A DNA stretch of 64,000 nucleotides from Megascapheus bottae (taxonomy: Eukaryota > Chordata > Mammalia > Rodentia > Geomyidae): assembly GCA_024803745.1 (NCBI GenBank), contig JANJXV010001814.1, positions 1 to 64,000 on the forward strand. Reading direction: 5' to 3'. How positions within the stretch are numbered: the first letter of the stretch is position 1; each line of letters opens with the position of its first letter. This document shows, in pieces, positions 12,690 to 26,699 of this stretch. Both the position numbers and the translations under genes were made by a program. The notes beneath the pieces are model-generated. The model was not told the origin of the DNA. It did not search any database and saw only the letters and a program-made list of their open reading frames with translations.

Positions 12690-15600
12690 CTCCATTCTAT
12701 GACTTCACACACCTTCATTGTTACTTCAGAAGCATCCATTCTATGACTTCGCCCACCTCCATTCTGTGACTTCACACACCTCCATTCTGTGACTTCACAC
12801 ACCTCAATTCTGTGACTTCACACACCTCCATTTTGACTTAACACACCTCCATTCTATGACTTCACACACCTACATTCTATGACTTTACACACCTCCAGTC
12901 TGTGACTTCACACACCTCCATTCTGACTTCACCCAGCCCCATTCTATGACTTCACACACCTCCATTCTGTGACTTCACACACCTCCATTTTATGACTTCA
13001 CACACCTCGATTGTGATTTCACACACCTCCATTCTTTGAGTTCACATACCTCCATTCTGACTTCACACACCTTAATTCTATGACTTCACACACCTCCATT
13101 CTGACTTCACACACCTCCATTCTGTGACTTCACACACCTCCATTCTATGATTTCACACACCTCCATTCTATGACTTCACACACCTCCAATATATGACTTC
13201 AAACACCTCAATTCTGTGACTTCACACACCTCCATTCTATGACTTACACACCTCCATTCTGTGACTTCACACACCACCATTCTATGACTTCACACACCTC
13301 CATTGTGACTTCACACAACTCTATTCTATGAGTTCACACACCTCCATTCTGACTTCACACCACTCCATTCTATGACTTCACACACCTACATTCGGACTTC
13401 ACACACCTCCATTCTATGACTTCGAACACCACCATTCTGAATTCACACTCCTCCATTCTGTGACTTCACACACCTCCATTCCATGACTTCACATACCTCC
13501 ATTCGATGACTTCACACATCTCCATTTTGACTTCACACACCTCCACTCTGTGACTTCACACACCTCCATTTGTGACTTCACACACCACATTTTTGACTTC
13601 ACACACCTCCGTTCTGTGACTTCACACACCTCCATTCTGTGACTTCACACATCTCCGTTTTGTCTTCACACACCTCCATTTTGTGACTTCACACACCTAT
13701 ATTCTGTGACTTCACACTCCTCTATTGTTTGACTTCACACAGGTCGATTCTTTGACTTCACACACCTCCAGTCCATGAGTTCACACACCTCCATTCTATG
13801 AGTTCACACACCTCCATTCTATGAGTTCACACACCTCCATTTTGACTTCACACACCTCCATTCTATGACTTCACACACCTTCATTCTTACTTCAGAAAGT
13901 TCCATTCTATGACTTCACACACCTCCATTGTACGACTTCACAAACCTCCATTCTGTGACCTCACACACCTCCATTCTGGGTTCACTCACCTCCAATCTGT
14001 GACTTCACACACCTCCATTCTGTTATTTCCCACACCTCCATTCTGTGACTTCACACACCTCCGTTCTATGACTTCACACACCTCCCTTCTATGACTTCAC
14101 ACACCTCCATTCTGGGACTTCACACACCTCCATTCTATGACTTCACACACCTCCATTCTATGACTTCACACATCTCCAATATATGACTACAAACACCTGA
14201 ATTCTGTGACTTCACACACCTCCATTCTATGACTTCATACCCTTCAATTCTGTGGCTTCACACACCTCAGTTCTCTGACTTCACACACGTCCATTCTATG
14301 ACTTCACCCACCTCCATTGTGTGACTTCACACACCTCCAATTTGACTTTACATACCTCCATTCTATGACTTCACAAACCTCCATTCTCTGACTTCACACA
14401 CCTCCATTCTGTGATTTCACAAACCTCCATTCTATGATTTGACACACCTCCATTTTATGACGTCACACACCTCCATTTTGACTTCACTCACCTCCATTCT
14501 ATGACTTCACACCCCTCCCTTCTATGAATTCGCACACCTCCATTCTTTGACTTCACACACCTAAATTCTGAGTTGACACACCTCCATTCTGTGACTTCAC
14601 ACACCTCCATTCTGACTTCACACAGCTCCATTCTATGACTTCACAAAACTCCATTCTATGACTTCACACACCGCCATTCTGTGACTTCACACACCTCCAG
14701 TCTATGACTTCACACACTTCCATACTATGACTTCACACAACTCCATCTATGACTTCACACACCTCAATTCTGACTTCACACACCTCTATTCTATGACTTC
14801 GCACACGCCATTTTTACATCACACACCTCCATTCTATGACTTCACAGACCTCGAATCTGTGACTTCACTCACCTGCACTCTATGACTTCACACTCCTCCA
14901 TTCTATGATTTCCCACACCTCCTTTTTATGACTTCACCCACCTCCAATCTATGACTACACACCTCCATTCTGACTTCACACACCTGCATTCTGTGACTTC
15001 ACACACCTCCATTCTATGAGTTCACACACCTCCATTCTGTGACTTCACACACCTTCATTCTTACTTCAGAAACATCCATTCTATGACTTCACAAACCTCC
15101 ATTCTGTGACTTCACACACCTCCATTCTGAGTTCACACAACTCCATTCGGTGACTTCACACACCTCCATTCTGTGCCTTCACACACCTCCATTCTATGAC
15201 TTCACACACTTCCATTCTACGACTTCACACACCTCCATTCTGTGACGTCAAACACCTCCATTCTAAGTTCACACACCTCCAACCTGTGACTTCACACACC
15301 TCCATTCTGTGACTTCACACACCTCCATTCTATGACTTCACACACCTTCATTGTTACTTCAGAAGCATCCATTCTATGACTTCCCCCACCTCCATTCTGT
15401 GACTTCACACACCTCCATTCTGTGACTTCACACACCTCAATTCTGTGACTTCACACACCTCCATTTTGACTTAACACACCTCCATTCTATGAATTCACAC
15501 ACCTCCATTCTGACTTCATCCAGGCCCATTCTATGACTTCGCCCACCTCCTTTCTGTGACTTCACACACCTCCATTCTGACTTCACCCAGCCCCATTCTA

Positions 15601-17980
15601 TGACTTCACACACCTCCATTCTGTGACTTCACACACCTCCATTTTATGACTTCACACACCTCGATTGTGATTTCACACACCTCCATTCTTCGAGTTCACA
15701 TACCTCCATTCTGACTTCACACACCTTAATTCTATGACTTCACACACCTCCATTCTGACTTCACACACCTCCATTCTGTGACTTCACACACCTCCATTAT
15801 ATGATTTCACACACCTCCATTCTATGACTTCACACACCTCCAATATATGACTTCAAACACCTCAATTCTGTGACTTCACACACCTCCATTCCATGATTAC
15901 ACACCTCCATTTTGTGACTTCACACACCACCATTCTATGACTTCACACACCTCCATTGTGACTTCACACACCTCTATTCTATGAGTTCACACACCTCCAT
16001 TCTGACTTCACACCACTCCATTCTATGACTTCACACACCTACATTCGGACTTCACACACCTCCATTCTATGACTTCGTACACCACCATTCTGAATTCACA
16101 CTCCTCCATTCTGTGACTTCACACACCTCCATTCCATGACTTCACATACCTCCATTCGATGACTTCACACATCTCCATTTTGACTTCACACACCTCCACT
16201 CTGTGACTTCACACACCTCCATTTGTGACTTCACACACCACATTTTTGACTTCACACACCTCCGTTCTGTGACTTCACACACCTCCATTCTGTGACTTCA
16301 CACATCTCCGTTTTGTCTTCACACACCTCCATTTTGTGACTTCACACACCTATATTCTGTGACTTCACACTCCTCTATTGTTTGACTTCACACAGGTCGA
16401 TTCTTTGACTTCACACACCTCCAGTCCATGAGTTCACACACCTCCATTCTATGAGTTCACACACCTCCATTCTATGAGTTCACACACCTCCATTTTGACT
16501 TCACACACCTCCATTCTATGACTTCACACACCTTCATTCTTACTTCAGAAAGTTCCATTCTATGACTTCACACACCTCCATTGTATGACTTCACAAACCT
16601 CCATTCTGTGACCTCACACACCTCCATTCTGGGTTCACTCACCTCCAATATGTGACTTCACACACCTCCATTCTGTTACTACCCACACCTCCATTCTGTG
16701 ACTTCACACACCTCCGTTCTATGACTTCACACACCTCCCTTCTATGACTTCACACACCTCCATTCTGGGACTTCACACACCTCCATTCTATGACTTCACA
16801 CACCTCCATTCTATGACTTCACACATCTCCAATATATGACTACAAACACCTGAATTCTGTGACTTCACACACCTCCATTCTATGACTTCATACCCTTCAA
16901 TTCTGTGGCTTCACACACCTCAGTTCTCTGACTTCACACACGTCCATTCTATGACTTCACCCACCTCCATTGTATGACTTCACACACCTCCAATTTGACT
17001 TTACATACCTCCATTCTATGACTTCACAAACCTCCATTCTCTGACTTCACACACCTCCATTCTGTGATTTCACAAACCTCCATTCTATGATTTGACACAC
17101 CTCCATTTTATGACGTCACACACCTCCATTTTGACTTCACTCACCTCCATTCTATGACTTCACACCCCTCCCTTCTATGAATTCGCACACCTCCATTCTT
17201 TGACTTCACACACCTAAATTCTGAGTTGACACACCTCCATTCTGTGACTTCACACACCTCCATTCTGACTTCACACAGCTCCATTCTATGACTTCACAAA
17301 ACTCCATTCTATGACTTCACACACCGCCATTCTGTGACTTCACACACCTCCAGTCTATGACTTCACACACTTCCATACTATGACTTCACACAACTCCATC
17401 TATGACTTCACACACCTCAATTCTGACTTCACACACCTCTATTCTATGACTTCGCACACGCCATTTTTACATCACACACCTCCATTCTATGACTTCACAG
17501 ACCTCGAATCTGTGACTTCACTCACCTGCACTCTATGACTTCACACTCCTCCATTCTATGATTTCCCACACCTCCTTTTTATGACTTCACCCACCTCCAA
17601 TCTATGACTACACACCTCCATTCTGACTTCACACACCTGCATTCTGTGACTTCACACACCTCCATTCTATGAGTTCACACACCTCCATTCTGTGACTTCA
17701 CACACCTTCATTCTTACTTCAGAAACATCCATTCTATGACTTCACAAACCTCCATTCTGTGACTTCACACACCTCCATTCTGAGTTCACACAACTTCATT
17801 CGGTGACTTCACACACCTCCATTCTGTGCCTTCACACACCTCCATTCTATAACTTCACACACTTCCATTCTACGACTTCACACATCTCCATTCTGTGACG
17901 TCAAACACCTCCATTCTAAGTTCACACACCTCCAATCTGTGACTTCACACACCTCCATTCTGTGACTTCACACACCTCCA
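12690..17980. repeat. Two tandem copies of a ~2.65-kb higher-order unit
   Basis: Landmarks repeat at about 2653 bp: GTGGCTTC near 14254 and 16907, and CCATACTATG at 14720 and 17373. ACCCAGCCCC at 12931 and 15585 is one base off because of a small indel. Copy 1 runs about 12,690-15,330 and copy 2 about 15,331-17,980. Copy 2 carries an altered passage near 15,500-15,570 (CATCCAGGCCC, then CGCCCACC) not seen at the matching place in copy 1, so the two have diverged slightly since duplication. Exact borders are approximate. Confidence 0.8.
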
Positions 17981-20900
17981 TTCTGTGACTTCACACGCCT
18001 CCGTTTTGTCTTCACACACCTCCATTTTGTGACTTCACACAACTACATTTTGTGACTTCACACTCCTCTATTGTTTGACTTCACACAGCTCCATTCTTTG
18101 ACTTCACACACCTCCATTTAATGGGTTCACACACCTCCATTCTATGAGTTCACACACCTCCATTCTCTGAGTTCACACACCTCCATTTTGACTTCACACA
18201 CCTCCATTCTATGACTTCACACACCTTCATTCTTACTTCAGAAAGTTCCATTCTATGACTTCACACACCTCCATTGTATGACTTCACAAACCTCCGTTCT
18301 GTGACCTCACACACCTTCATTTTGAGGTCACACACCTCCATTCTGTGACTTCACACACCTCCATTCTGACTTCACACACCTCCATTCTATGACTTCACAC
18401 ACTTCCTTTCTGTGACTTCACACACCTCCATTCTCTGACTTCACACACCTCAATTCTATGACTTCACACACCTCCATTCTGTGACTTAACACACCTCCAT
18501 TCTGTGACTTCACACACCTCCATTCTATGACTTCACACACCTCCATTCTGTGACTTCACACACCTCCATTCTGGGTTCACACACCTCCAATCTGTGACTT
18601 CACACACCTCCAATCTGTGACTTCACACACCTCCATTCTGTGACTTCACACACCTCCATTCTATGACTTCACACACGTCCATTCTATGATTTTACACACC
18701 TCCATTCTGTGACTTCACACCTCCATTCTGTGACGTCACACACCTCTATTCTGTGACTTCACACACCTTCATTCTTACTTCACAAACATACATTCTATGA
18801 CTTCTCACACCTCCATACTATGACTTCACACACCTCCATTCTTTGACTTCACACACCTCCATTCTGTATTCACACACCTCAATTCTGTGACTTCACACAC
18901 CTCAATTTTGACTTCACACACCTCCATTCTATGACTTCACACACCTCCCTTCTATGAATTCGCACACCTCCATTCTTTGACTTCACACACCTAAATTCTG
19001 AGTTGACACACCTCCATTCTGTGACTTCACACACCTCCATTCTGACTTCACACAGCTCCATTCTATGACTTCACAAAACTCCATTCTATGACTTCACACA
19101 CCGCCATTCTGTGACTTCACACACCTCCATTCTATGACTTCACACACTTCCATACTATGACTTCACACAACTCCATCTATGACTTCACACACCTCAATTC
19201 TGACTTCACACACCTCTATTCTATGACTTCGCACACTCCATTTTTACATCACACACCTCCATTCTATGACTTCACAGACCTCGAATCTGTGACTTCACTC
19301 ACCTGCACTCTATGACTTCACACTCCTCCATTCTATGATTTCCCACACCTCCTTTTTATGACTTCACCCACCTCCAATCTATGACTACACACCTCCATTC
19401 TGACTTCACACACCTGCATTCTGTGACTTCACACACCTCCATTCTATGAGTTCACACACCTCCATTCTGTGACTTCACACACCTTCATTCTTACTTCAGA
19501 AACATCCATTCTATGACTTCACAAACCTCCATTCTGTGACTTCACACACCTCCATTCTGAGTTCACACAACTTCATTCGGTGACTTCACACACCTCCATT
19601 CTGTGCCTTCACACACCTCCATTCTATAACTTCACACACTTCCATTCTACGACTTCACACATCTCCATTCTGTGACGTCAAACACCTCCATTCTAAGTTC
19701 ACACACCTCCAATCTGTGACTTCACACACCTCCATTCTGTGACTTCACACACCTCCATTCTGTGACTTCACACGCCTCCGTTTTGTCTTCACACACCTCC
19801 ATTTTGTGACTTCACACACCTACATTCTGTGACTTCACACTCCTCTATTGTTTGACTTCACACAGCTCCATTCTTTGACTTCACACACCTCCATTTTATG
19901 GGTTCACACACCTCCATTCTATGAGTTCACACACCTCCATTCTCTGAGTTCCCACACCTCCATTTTGACTTCACACACCTCCATTCTATGACTTCACACA
20001 CCTTCATTCTTACTTCAGAAAGTTCCATTCTATGACTTCACACACCTCCATTGTATGACTTCACAAACCTCCGTTCTGTGACCTCACACACCTTCATTTT
20101 GAGGTCACACACCTCCATTCTGTGACTTCACACACCTCCATTCTGACTTCACACACCTCCATTCTATGACTTCACACACTTCCTTTCTGTGACTTCACAC
20201 ACCTCCATTCTCTGACTTCACACACCTCAATTCTATGACTTCACACACCTCCATTCTGTGACTTCACACACCTTCATTCTTACTTCACAAACATACATTC
20301 TATGACTTCTCACACCTCCATACTATGACTTCACACACCTCCATTCTTTGACTTCACACACCTCCATTCTGTATTCACACACCTCAATTCTGTGACTTCA
20401 CACACCTCAATTTTGACTTCACACACCTCCATTCTATGACTTCACACACCTCCCTTCTATGAATTCGCACACCTCCAGTCTTTGACTTCACACACCTAAA
20501 TTCTGAGTTGACACACCTCCATTCTGTGACTTCACACACCTCCATTCTGACTTCACACAGCTCCATTCTATGACTTCACAAAACTCCATTCTATGACTTC
20601 ACACACCGCCATTCTGTGACTTCACACACCTCCATTCTATGACTTCACACACTTCCATACTATGACTTCACACAACTCCATCTATGACTTCACACACCTC
20701 AATTCTGACTTCACACACCTCTATTCTATGACTTCGCACACTCCATTTTTACATCACACACCTCCATTCTATGACTTCACAGACCTCGAATCTGTGACTT
20801 CACTCACCTGCACTCTATGACTTCACACTCCTCCATTCTATGATTTCCCACACCTCCTTTTTATGACTTCACCCACCTCCAATCTATGACTACACACCTC

Positions 20901-22187
20901 CATTCTGACTTCACACACCTGCATTCTGTGACTTCACACACCTCCATTCTATGAGTTCACACACCTCCATTCTGTGACTTCACACACCTTCATTCTTACT
21001 TCAGAAACATCCATTCTATGACTTCACAAACCTCCATTCTGTGACTTCACACACCTCCATTCTGAGTTCACACAACTTCATTCGGTGACTTCACACACCT
21101 CCATTCTGTGCCTTCACACACCTCCATTCTATAACTTCACACACTTCCATTCTACGACTTCACACATCTCCATTCTGTGACGTCAAACACCTCCATTCTA
21201 AGTTCACACACCTCCAATCTGTGACTTCACACACCTCCATTCTGTGACTTCACACACCTCCATTCTGTGACTTCACACGCCTCCGTTTTGTCTTCACACA
21301 CCTCCATTTTGTGACTTCACACACCTACATTCTGTGACTTCACACTCCTCTATTGTTTGACTTCACACAGCTCCATTCTTTGACTTCACACACCTCCATT
21401 TAATGGGTTCACACACCTCCATTCTATGAGTTCACACACCTCCATTCTCTGAGTTCACACACCTCCATTTTGACTTCACACACCTCCATTCTATGACTTC
21501 ACACACCTTCATTCTTACTTCAGAAAGTTCCATTCTATGACTTCACACACCTCCATTGTATGACTTCACAAACCTCCGTTCTGTGACCTCACACACCTTC
21601 ATTTTGAGGTCACACACCTCCATTCTGTGACTTCACACACCTCCATTCTGACTTCACACACCTCCATTCTATGACTTCACACACTTCCTTTCTGTGACTT
21701 CACACACCTCCATTCTCTGACTTCACACACCTCAATTCTATGACTTCACACACCTCCATTCTGTGACTTAACACACCTCCATTCTGTGACTTCACACACC
21801 TCCATTCTATGACTTCACACACCTCCATTCTGTGACTTCACACACCTCCATTCTGGGTTCACACACCTCCAATCTGTGACTTCACACACCTCCAATCTGT
21901 GACTTCACACACCTCCATTCTGTGACTTCACACACCTCCATTCTATGACTTCACACACGTCCATTCTATGATTTTACACACCTCCATTCTGTGACTTCAC
22001 ACCTCCATTCTGTGACGTCACACACCTCTATTCTGTGACTTCACACACCTTCATTCTTACTTCACAAACATACATTCTATGACTTCTCACACCTCCATAC
22101 TATGACTTCACACACCTCCATTCTTTGACTTCACACACCTCCATTCTGTATTCACACACCTCAATTCTGTGACTTCACACACCTCAA
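17130..22187. repeat. Three tandem copies of a 1777-bp unit, the middle one with a 272-bp deletion
   Basis: CCATACTATG landmarks at 17373, 19150, 20655 and 22432 are spaced 1777, 1505 and 1777 bp. The 10-bp-arm inverted repeat at 18300, 20077 and 21582 shows the same 1777 and 1505 spacing. The short copy lacks 272 bp equivalent to about 18,485-18,756; the deletion joins two CTGTGACTT monomers near 20,262, as expected from misalignment of similar monomers. Copies are about 17,130-18,906, 18,907-20,411 and 20,412-22,188. A fourth, more divergent partial copy continues past 22,188 to about 22,850. Confidence 0.85.
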
Positions 22188-25100
22188 TTTTGACTTCACA
22201 CACCTCCATTCTATGACTTCACACACCTCCCTTCTATGAATTCGCACACCTCCAGTCTTTGACTTCACACACCTAAATTCTGAGTTGACACACCTCCATT
22301 CTGTGACTTCACACACCTCCATTCTGACTTCACACAGCTCCATTCTATGACTTCACAAAACTCCATTCTATGACTTCACACACCGCCATTCTGTGACTTC
22401 ACACACCTCCATTCTATGACTTCACACACTTCCATACTATGACTTCACACAACTCCATCTATGACTTCACACACCTCAATTCTGACTTCACACACCTCTA
22501 TTCTATGACTTCGCACACTCCATTTTTACATCACTCACCTCCATTCTATGACTTCACAGACCTCGAATCTGTGACTTCACTCACCTGCACTCTATGACTT
22601 CACACTCCTCCATTCTATGATTTCCCACAACTCCTTTTTATGAATTCACCCACCTCCAATCTATGACTACACACCTCCATTCTGACTTCACAAACCTGCA
22701 TTCTGTGACTTCACACACCTCCATTCTATGAGTTCACACACCTCCATTCTGTGACTTCACACACCTTCGTTCTTACTTCAGAAACATCCATTCTATGACT
22801 TCACAAACCTCCATTCTGTGACTTCACACACCTCCACTCTGAGTTCACACAACTCCATTCGGTGACTTCACACACCTCCATTCTGTGCCTTCACACACCT
22901 CCATTCTATGACTTCACACACTTCCATTCTATGACTTCACACACCTCCCTTCTGTGACGTCAAACACCTCCATTCTAACTTCACACACCTCCAATCTGTG
23001 ACTTCACACACCTCCATTCTGTGACTTCACACACCTCCATTCTATGAATTCACACCCATCCATTCTATGACTTCACACACCTACATTCTGTGACTTTACA
23101 CACCTCCATTCTGAGTTCACACACATCCATTCTTTGACTTCACACACCTCCATTCTGTTACTTCCCACACCTCAATTCTGTGACTTCACACACCTCCATT
23201 CTATGACTTCACCCACCTCCATTCTATGACTTCACACACCTCCAATTTGACTTTACATACCTCCATTCTATGACTTCACAAACCTCCATTCTTTGACTTC
23301 ACACACCTCCATTCTGTGATTTCACAAACCTCCATTCTATGATTTCACACACCTCCATTTTATGACGTCACACACCTCCATTTTGACTTCACTCACCTCC
23401 ATTATGTGACTTCACACTCCTCCCTTCGGTGACTTCACACACCTCCATTCTATGACTTCACACATCTACATTCTATGACTTCACACACATCCATTCTATG
23501 ATTTCACATACCTCCATGCTATCATTTCACACAACTCCATTCTGTGACTTCACACACCTCCATTCTGAGTTCACATACCTCCATTCTGTGACTCAACACA
23601 CCTCCATTCTGACTTCACACACCTCCATTTTGACTTCACACACCTCATTTCTTGACTTCACACACCTCCATGCTGACTTCACACACCTCCAATCTATGAC
23701 TTCACACAGCTCTATTCTATGACTTCACACACCTCAATTCTGAGTTCACACACCTCCATTCTGTGACTTCACACACCTCCATTCTGACTTTACACATCTC
23801 CATTGTATGACTTCACACACCTCCATTCTGTGACTTCACACACCTCCATTCTATGACTTCACACACCTTCATTGTTACTTCAGAATCATCCATTCTATGA
23901 CTTCGCCCACCTCCATTCTGTGACTTCACACACCTCCATTCTGTGACTTCACACACCTCAATTCTGTGACTTCACACACCTCCATTTTGACTTAACACAC
24001 CTCCCTTCTATGACTTCACACACCTCCATTCTATGACTTTACACACCTCCATTCTGTGACTTCACACACCTCCATTCTGACTTCACCCAGCCCCATTCTA
24101 TGACTTCACACACCTCCATTCTGTGACTTCACACACCTCCATTTTATGACTTCACACACCTCGATTGTGATTTCACACACCTCCATTCTTTGAGTTCACA
24201 TACCTCCATTCTGACTTCACACACCTTAATTCAATGACTTCACACACCTCCATTCTGACTTCACACACCTCCATTCTGTGACTTCACACACCTCCATTCT
24301 ATGATTTCACACACCTCCATTCTATGACTTCACACACCTCCAATATATGACTTCAAACACCTCAATTCTGTGACTTCACACACCTCCATTCTATGACTTC
24401 CACACCTCCATTCTGTGACTTCACACACCATCATTCTATGACTTCACACACCTCCATTGTGACTTCACACACCTCTATTCTATGAGTTCACACACCTCCA
24501 TTCTGACTTCACACCACTCCATTCTATGACTTCACACACCTACATTCGGACTTCACACACCTCCATTCTATGACTTCGAACACCACCATTCTGAATTCAC
24601 ACTCCTCCATTCTGTGACTTCACACACCTCCATTCCATGACTTCACATACCTCCATTCGATGACTTCACACATCTCCATTTTGACTTCACACACCTCCAC
24701 TCTGTGACTTCACACACCTCCATTTGTGACTTCACACACCACATTTTTGACTTCACACACCTCCATTCTGTGACTTCACACACCTCCATTCTGTGACTTC
24801 ACACGCCTCCGTTTTGTCTTCACACACCTCCATTTTGTGACTTCACACACCTATATTCTGTGACTTCACACTCCTCTATTGTTTGACTTCACACAGCTCG
24901 ATTCTTTGACTTCACACACCTCCAGTCCATGAGTTCACACACCTCCATTCTATGAGTTCACACACGTCCATTCCATGAGTTCACACACCTCCATTTTGAC
25001 TTCACACACCTCCATTCTATGACTTCACACACCTTCATTCTTACTTCAGAAAGTTCCATTCTATGACTTCACACACCTCCATTGTATGACTTCACAAACC

Positions 25101-26699
25101 TCCATTCTGTGACCTCACACACCTCCATTCTGGGTTCACTCACCTCCAATCTGTGAATTCACACACCTCCATTCTGAGACTTCACAAACCTCCATTCTAT
25201 GACTTCACACACGTCCATTCTATGACTTCACACACGTCCATTCTATGACTTTACACACCTCCATTCTATAACTTCACACACCTCCATTTTGTGACTTCAC
25301 ACACCTCCATTCTATGACTTCACACACCTCCATTCTATGACATCACGCACCTCCATTCTATGACTTCACATATCTCCATTCTGTGTCTTCACACACCACC
25401 ATTCTATGATTTCATACACCTCCATTCTGTGACTTCACACACCTCCATTCTATGACTTCACACACCTCCATTCTATAACTTAACACACCTATATTGTGCC
25501 TTCACACACCTCCATTCTATGAGTTCACACACCTACATTGTGACTTCACACACCTCCATTCTATGACTTCACACACCTTCATTATTACTTCAGAATCATC
25601 CATTCTATGACTTCACACACCTCCATTCTATGACTTCACAAACCTCCGTTCTGTGACCTCACACACCTTCATTTTGAGGTCACACACCTCGATTCTGTGA
25701 CTTCACACACCTCCATTCTGAGTTCACACACCTCCATTCCAGTACTTAACACACATCCATTCTGTGACTTCATACACCTCCATTCTATGACTTCACACAC
25801 CTCCATTCTGTGACTTCACACACCTCCATTCTGGGTTCACACACCTCCAATCTGTGACTTCACACCCCTCCGTTCTGTGACTTCACACACCTCCATTCTA
25901 TGACTTCACACACCTCAATTCTGGGATTTCATACACCTCCATTCTATGATTTTACACACCTCCATTCTGTGACTTCACACACCTCCATTCTATAACTTCA
26001 CACACCTCGATTCTGTGATTTCACACACCTCCATTCTAAGACTTCACACACCTCCATTCTATGACTTCACACACCTCAATTCTGGGATTTCATACACCTC
26101 CATTCTATGATTTCACACACCTCCATTCTGTGACTTCACACACCTCCATTCTATGACTTCACAAACCTCCATTCTATAACTTAACACACCTACATTTTGA
26201 CTTCACACCTCCATTCTGTGACTTCACACACCTACATTGTGACTTCACAGACCTCCATTCTATGAGTTCACACAAATGCATTGTGAATTCACACACCTCC
26301 ATTCTATGACTTCACACACCTCCATTCTGACTTCACACACCTCCATTCTGACTTCACAGACCTCAATTCTGTGACTTCACACAACTCCATTCATGATTTC
26401 ACACCCCTCCATTCTATGACTTCACACACCTCCATTCTATGACTTCACACACCTCCTTTCTGAGTTGACACACCTCCATTCTATGACTTCACACACCTCC
26501 AATCTGACTTCACACACCTCCATTCTATAATTTCACACACCTCCATTCTGTGATTTCAAAAACCTCCATTCTATGACTTCACACACCTCCATTGTGACTT
26601 CAACACCTCCATTCTATGACTTCACACAGCTCCATTCTGATTTCACACAGCTCCATTCTATGACTTCGCACACATCTGTTCTGACTTCACACACCTCCA

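Larger units (their letters stand above)
1..25160. repeat. Domain A, first block (CRE-bearing monomer order)
   Basis: This block is defined by recurring landmark monomers: CCATACTATG followed by a CAACTCCATCTATG link at 1, 1447, 4213, 9568, 11278, 14720, 17373, 19150, 20655 and 22432; CCATGCTAT at 2529, 5862, 7841, 12360 and 23514; and TGACGTCA octamers throughout. Three long passages align with each other at constant offsets: about 1,355-3,020 with 11,186-12,850 (offset 9831), and about 11,278-14,000 with 22,432-25,160 (offset about 11,154). This suggests an older 10-11 kb order later broken by local duplications. The end near 25,160 is where the order stops matching 14,000 onward and new monomer combinations begin. 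Boundaries were judged by eye and may be off by tens of bases. Confidence 0.75.

Noticed and set aside
22161..22343. 60-63-codon minus-strand open frames (CEVRMEVCEV-type), also near 10998, 15437, 18879, 20384, 31308, 56042 and 58900
   Set aside because: Cysteine/glutamate-rich heptad-like appearance comes from the 21-bp unit read in frame. No conserved family is recognisable, and the frames end whenever 23-bp units return.
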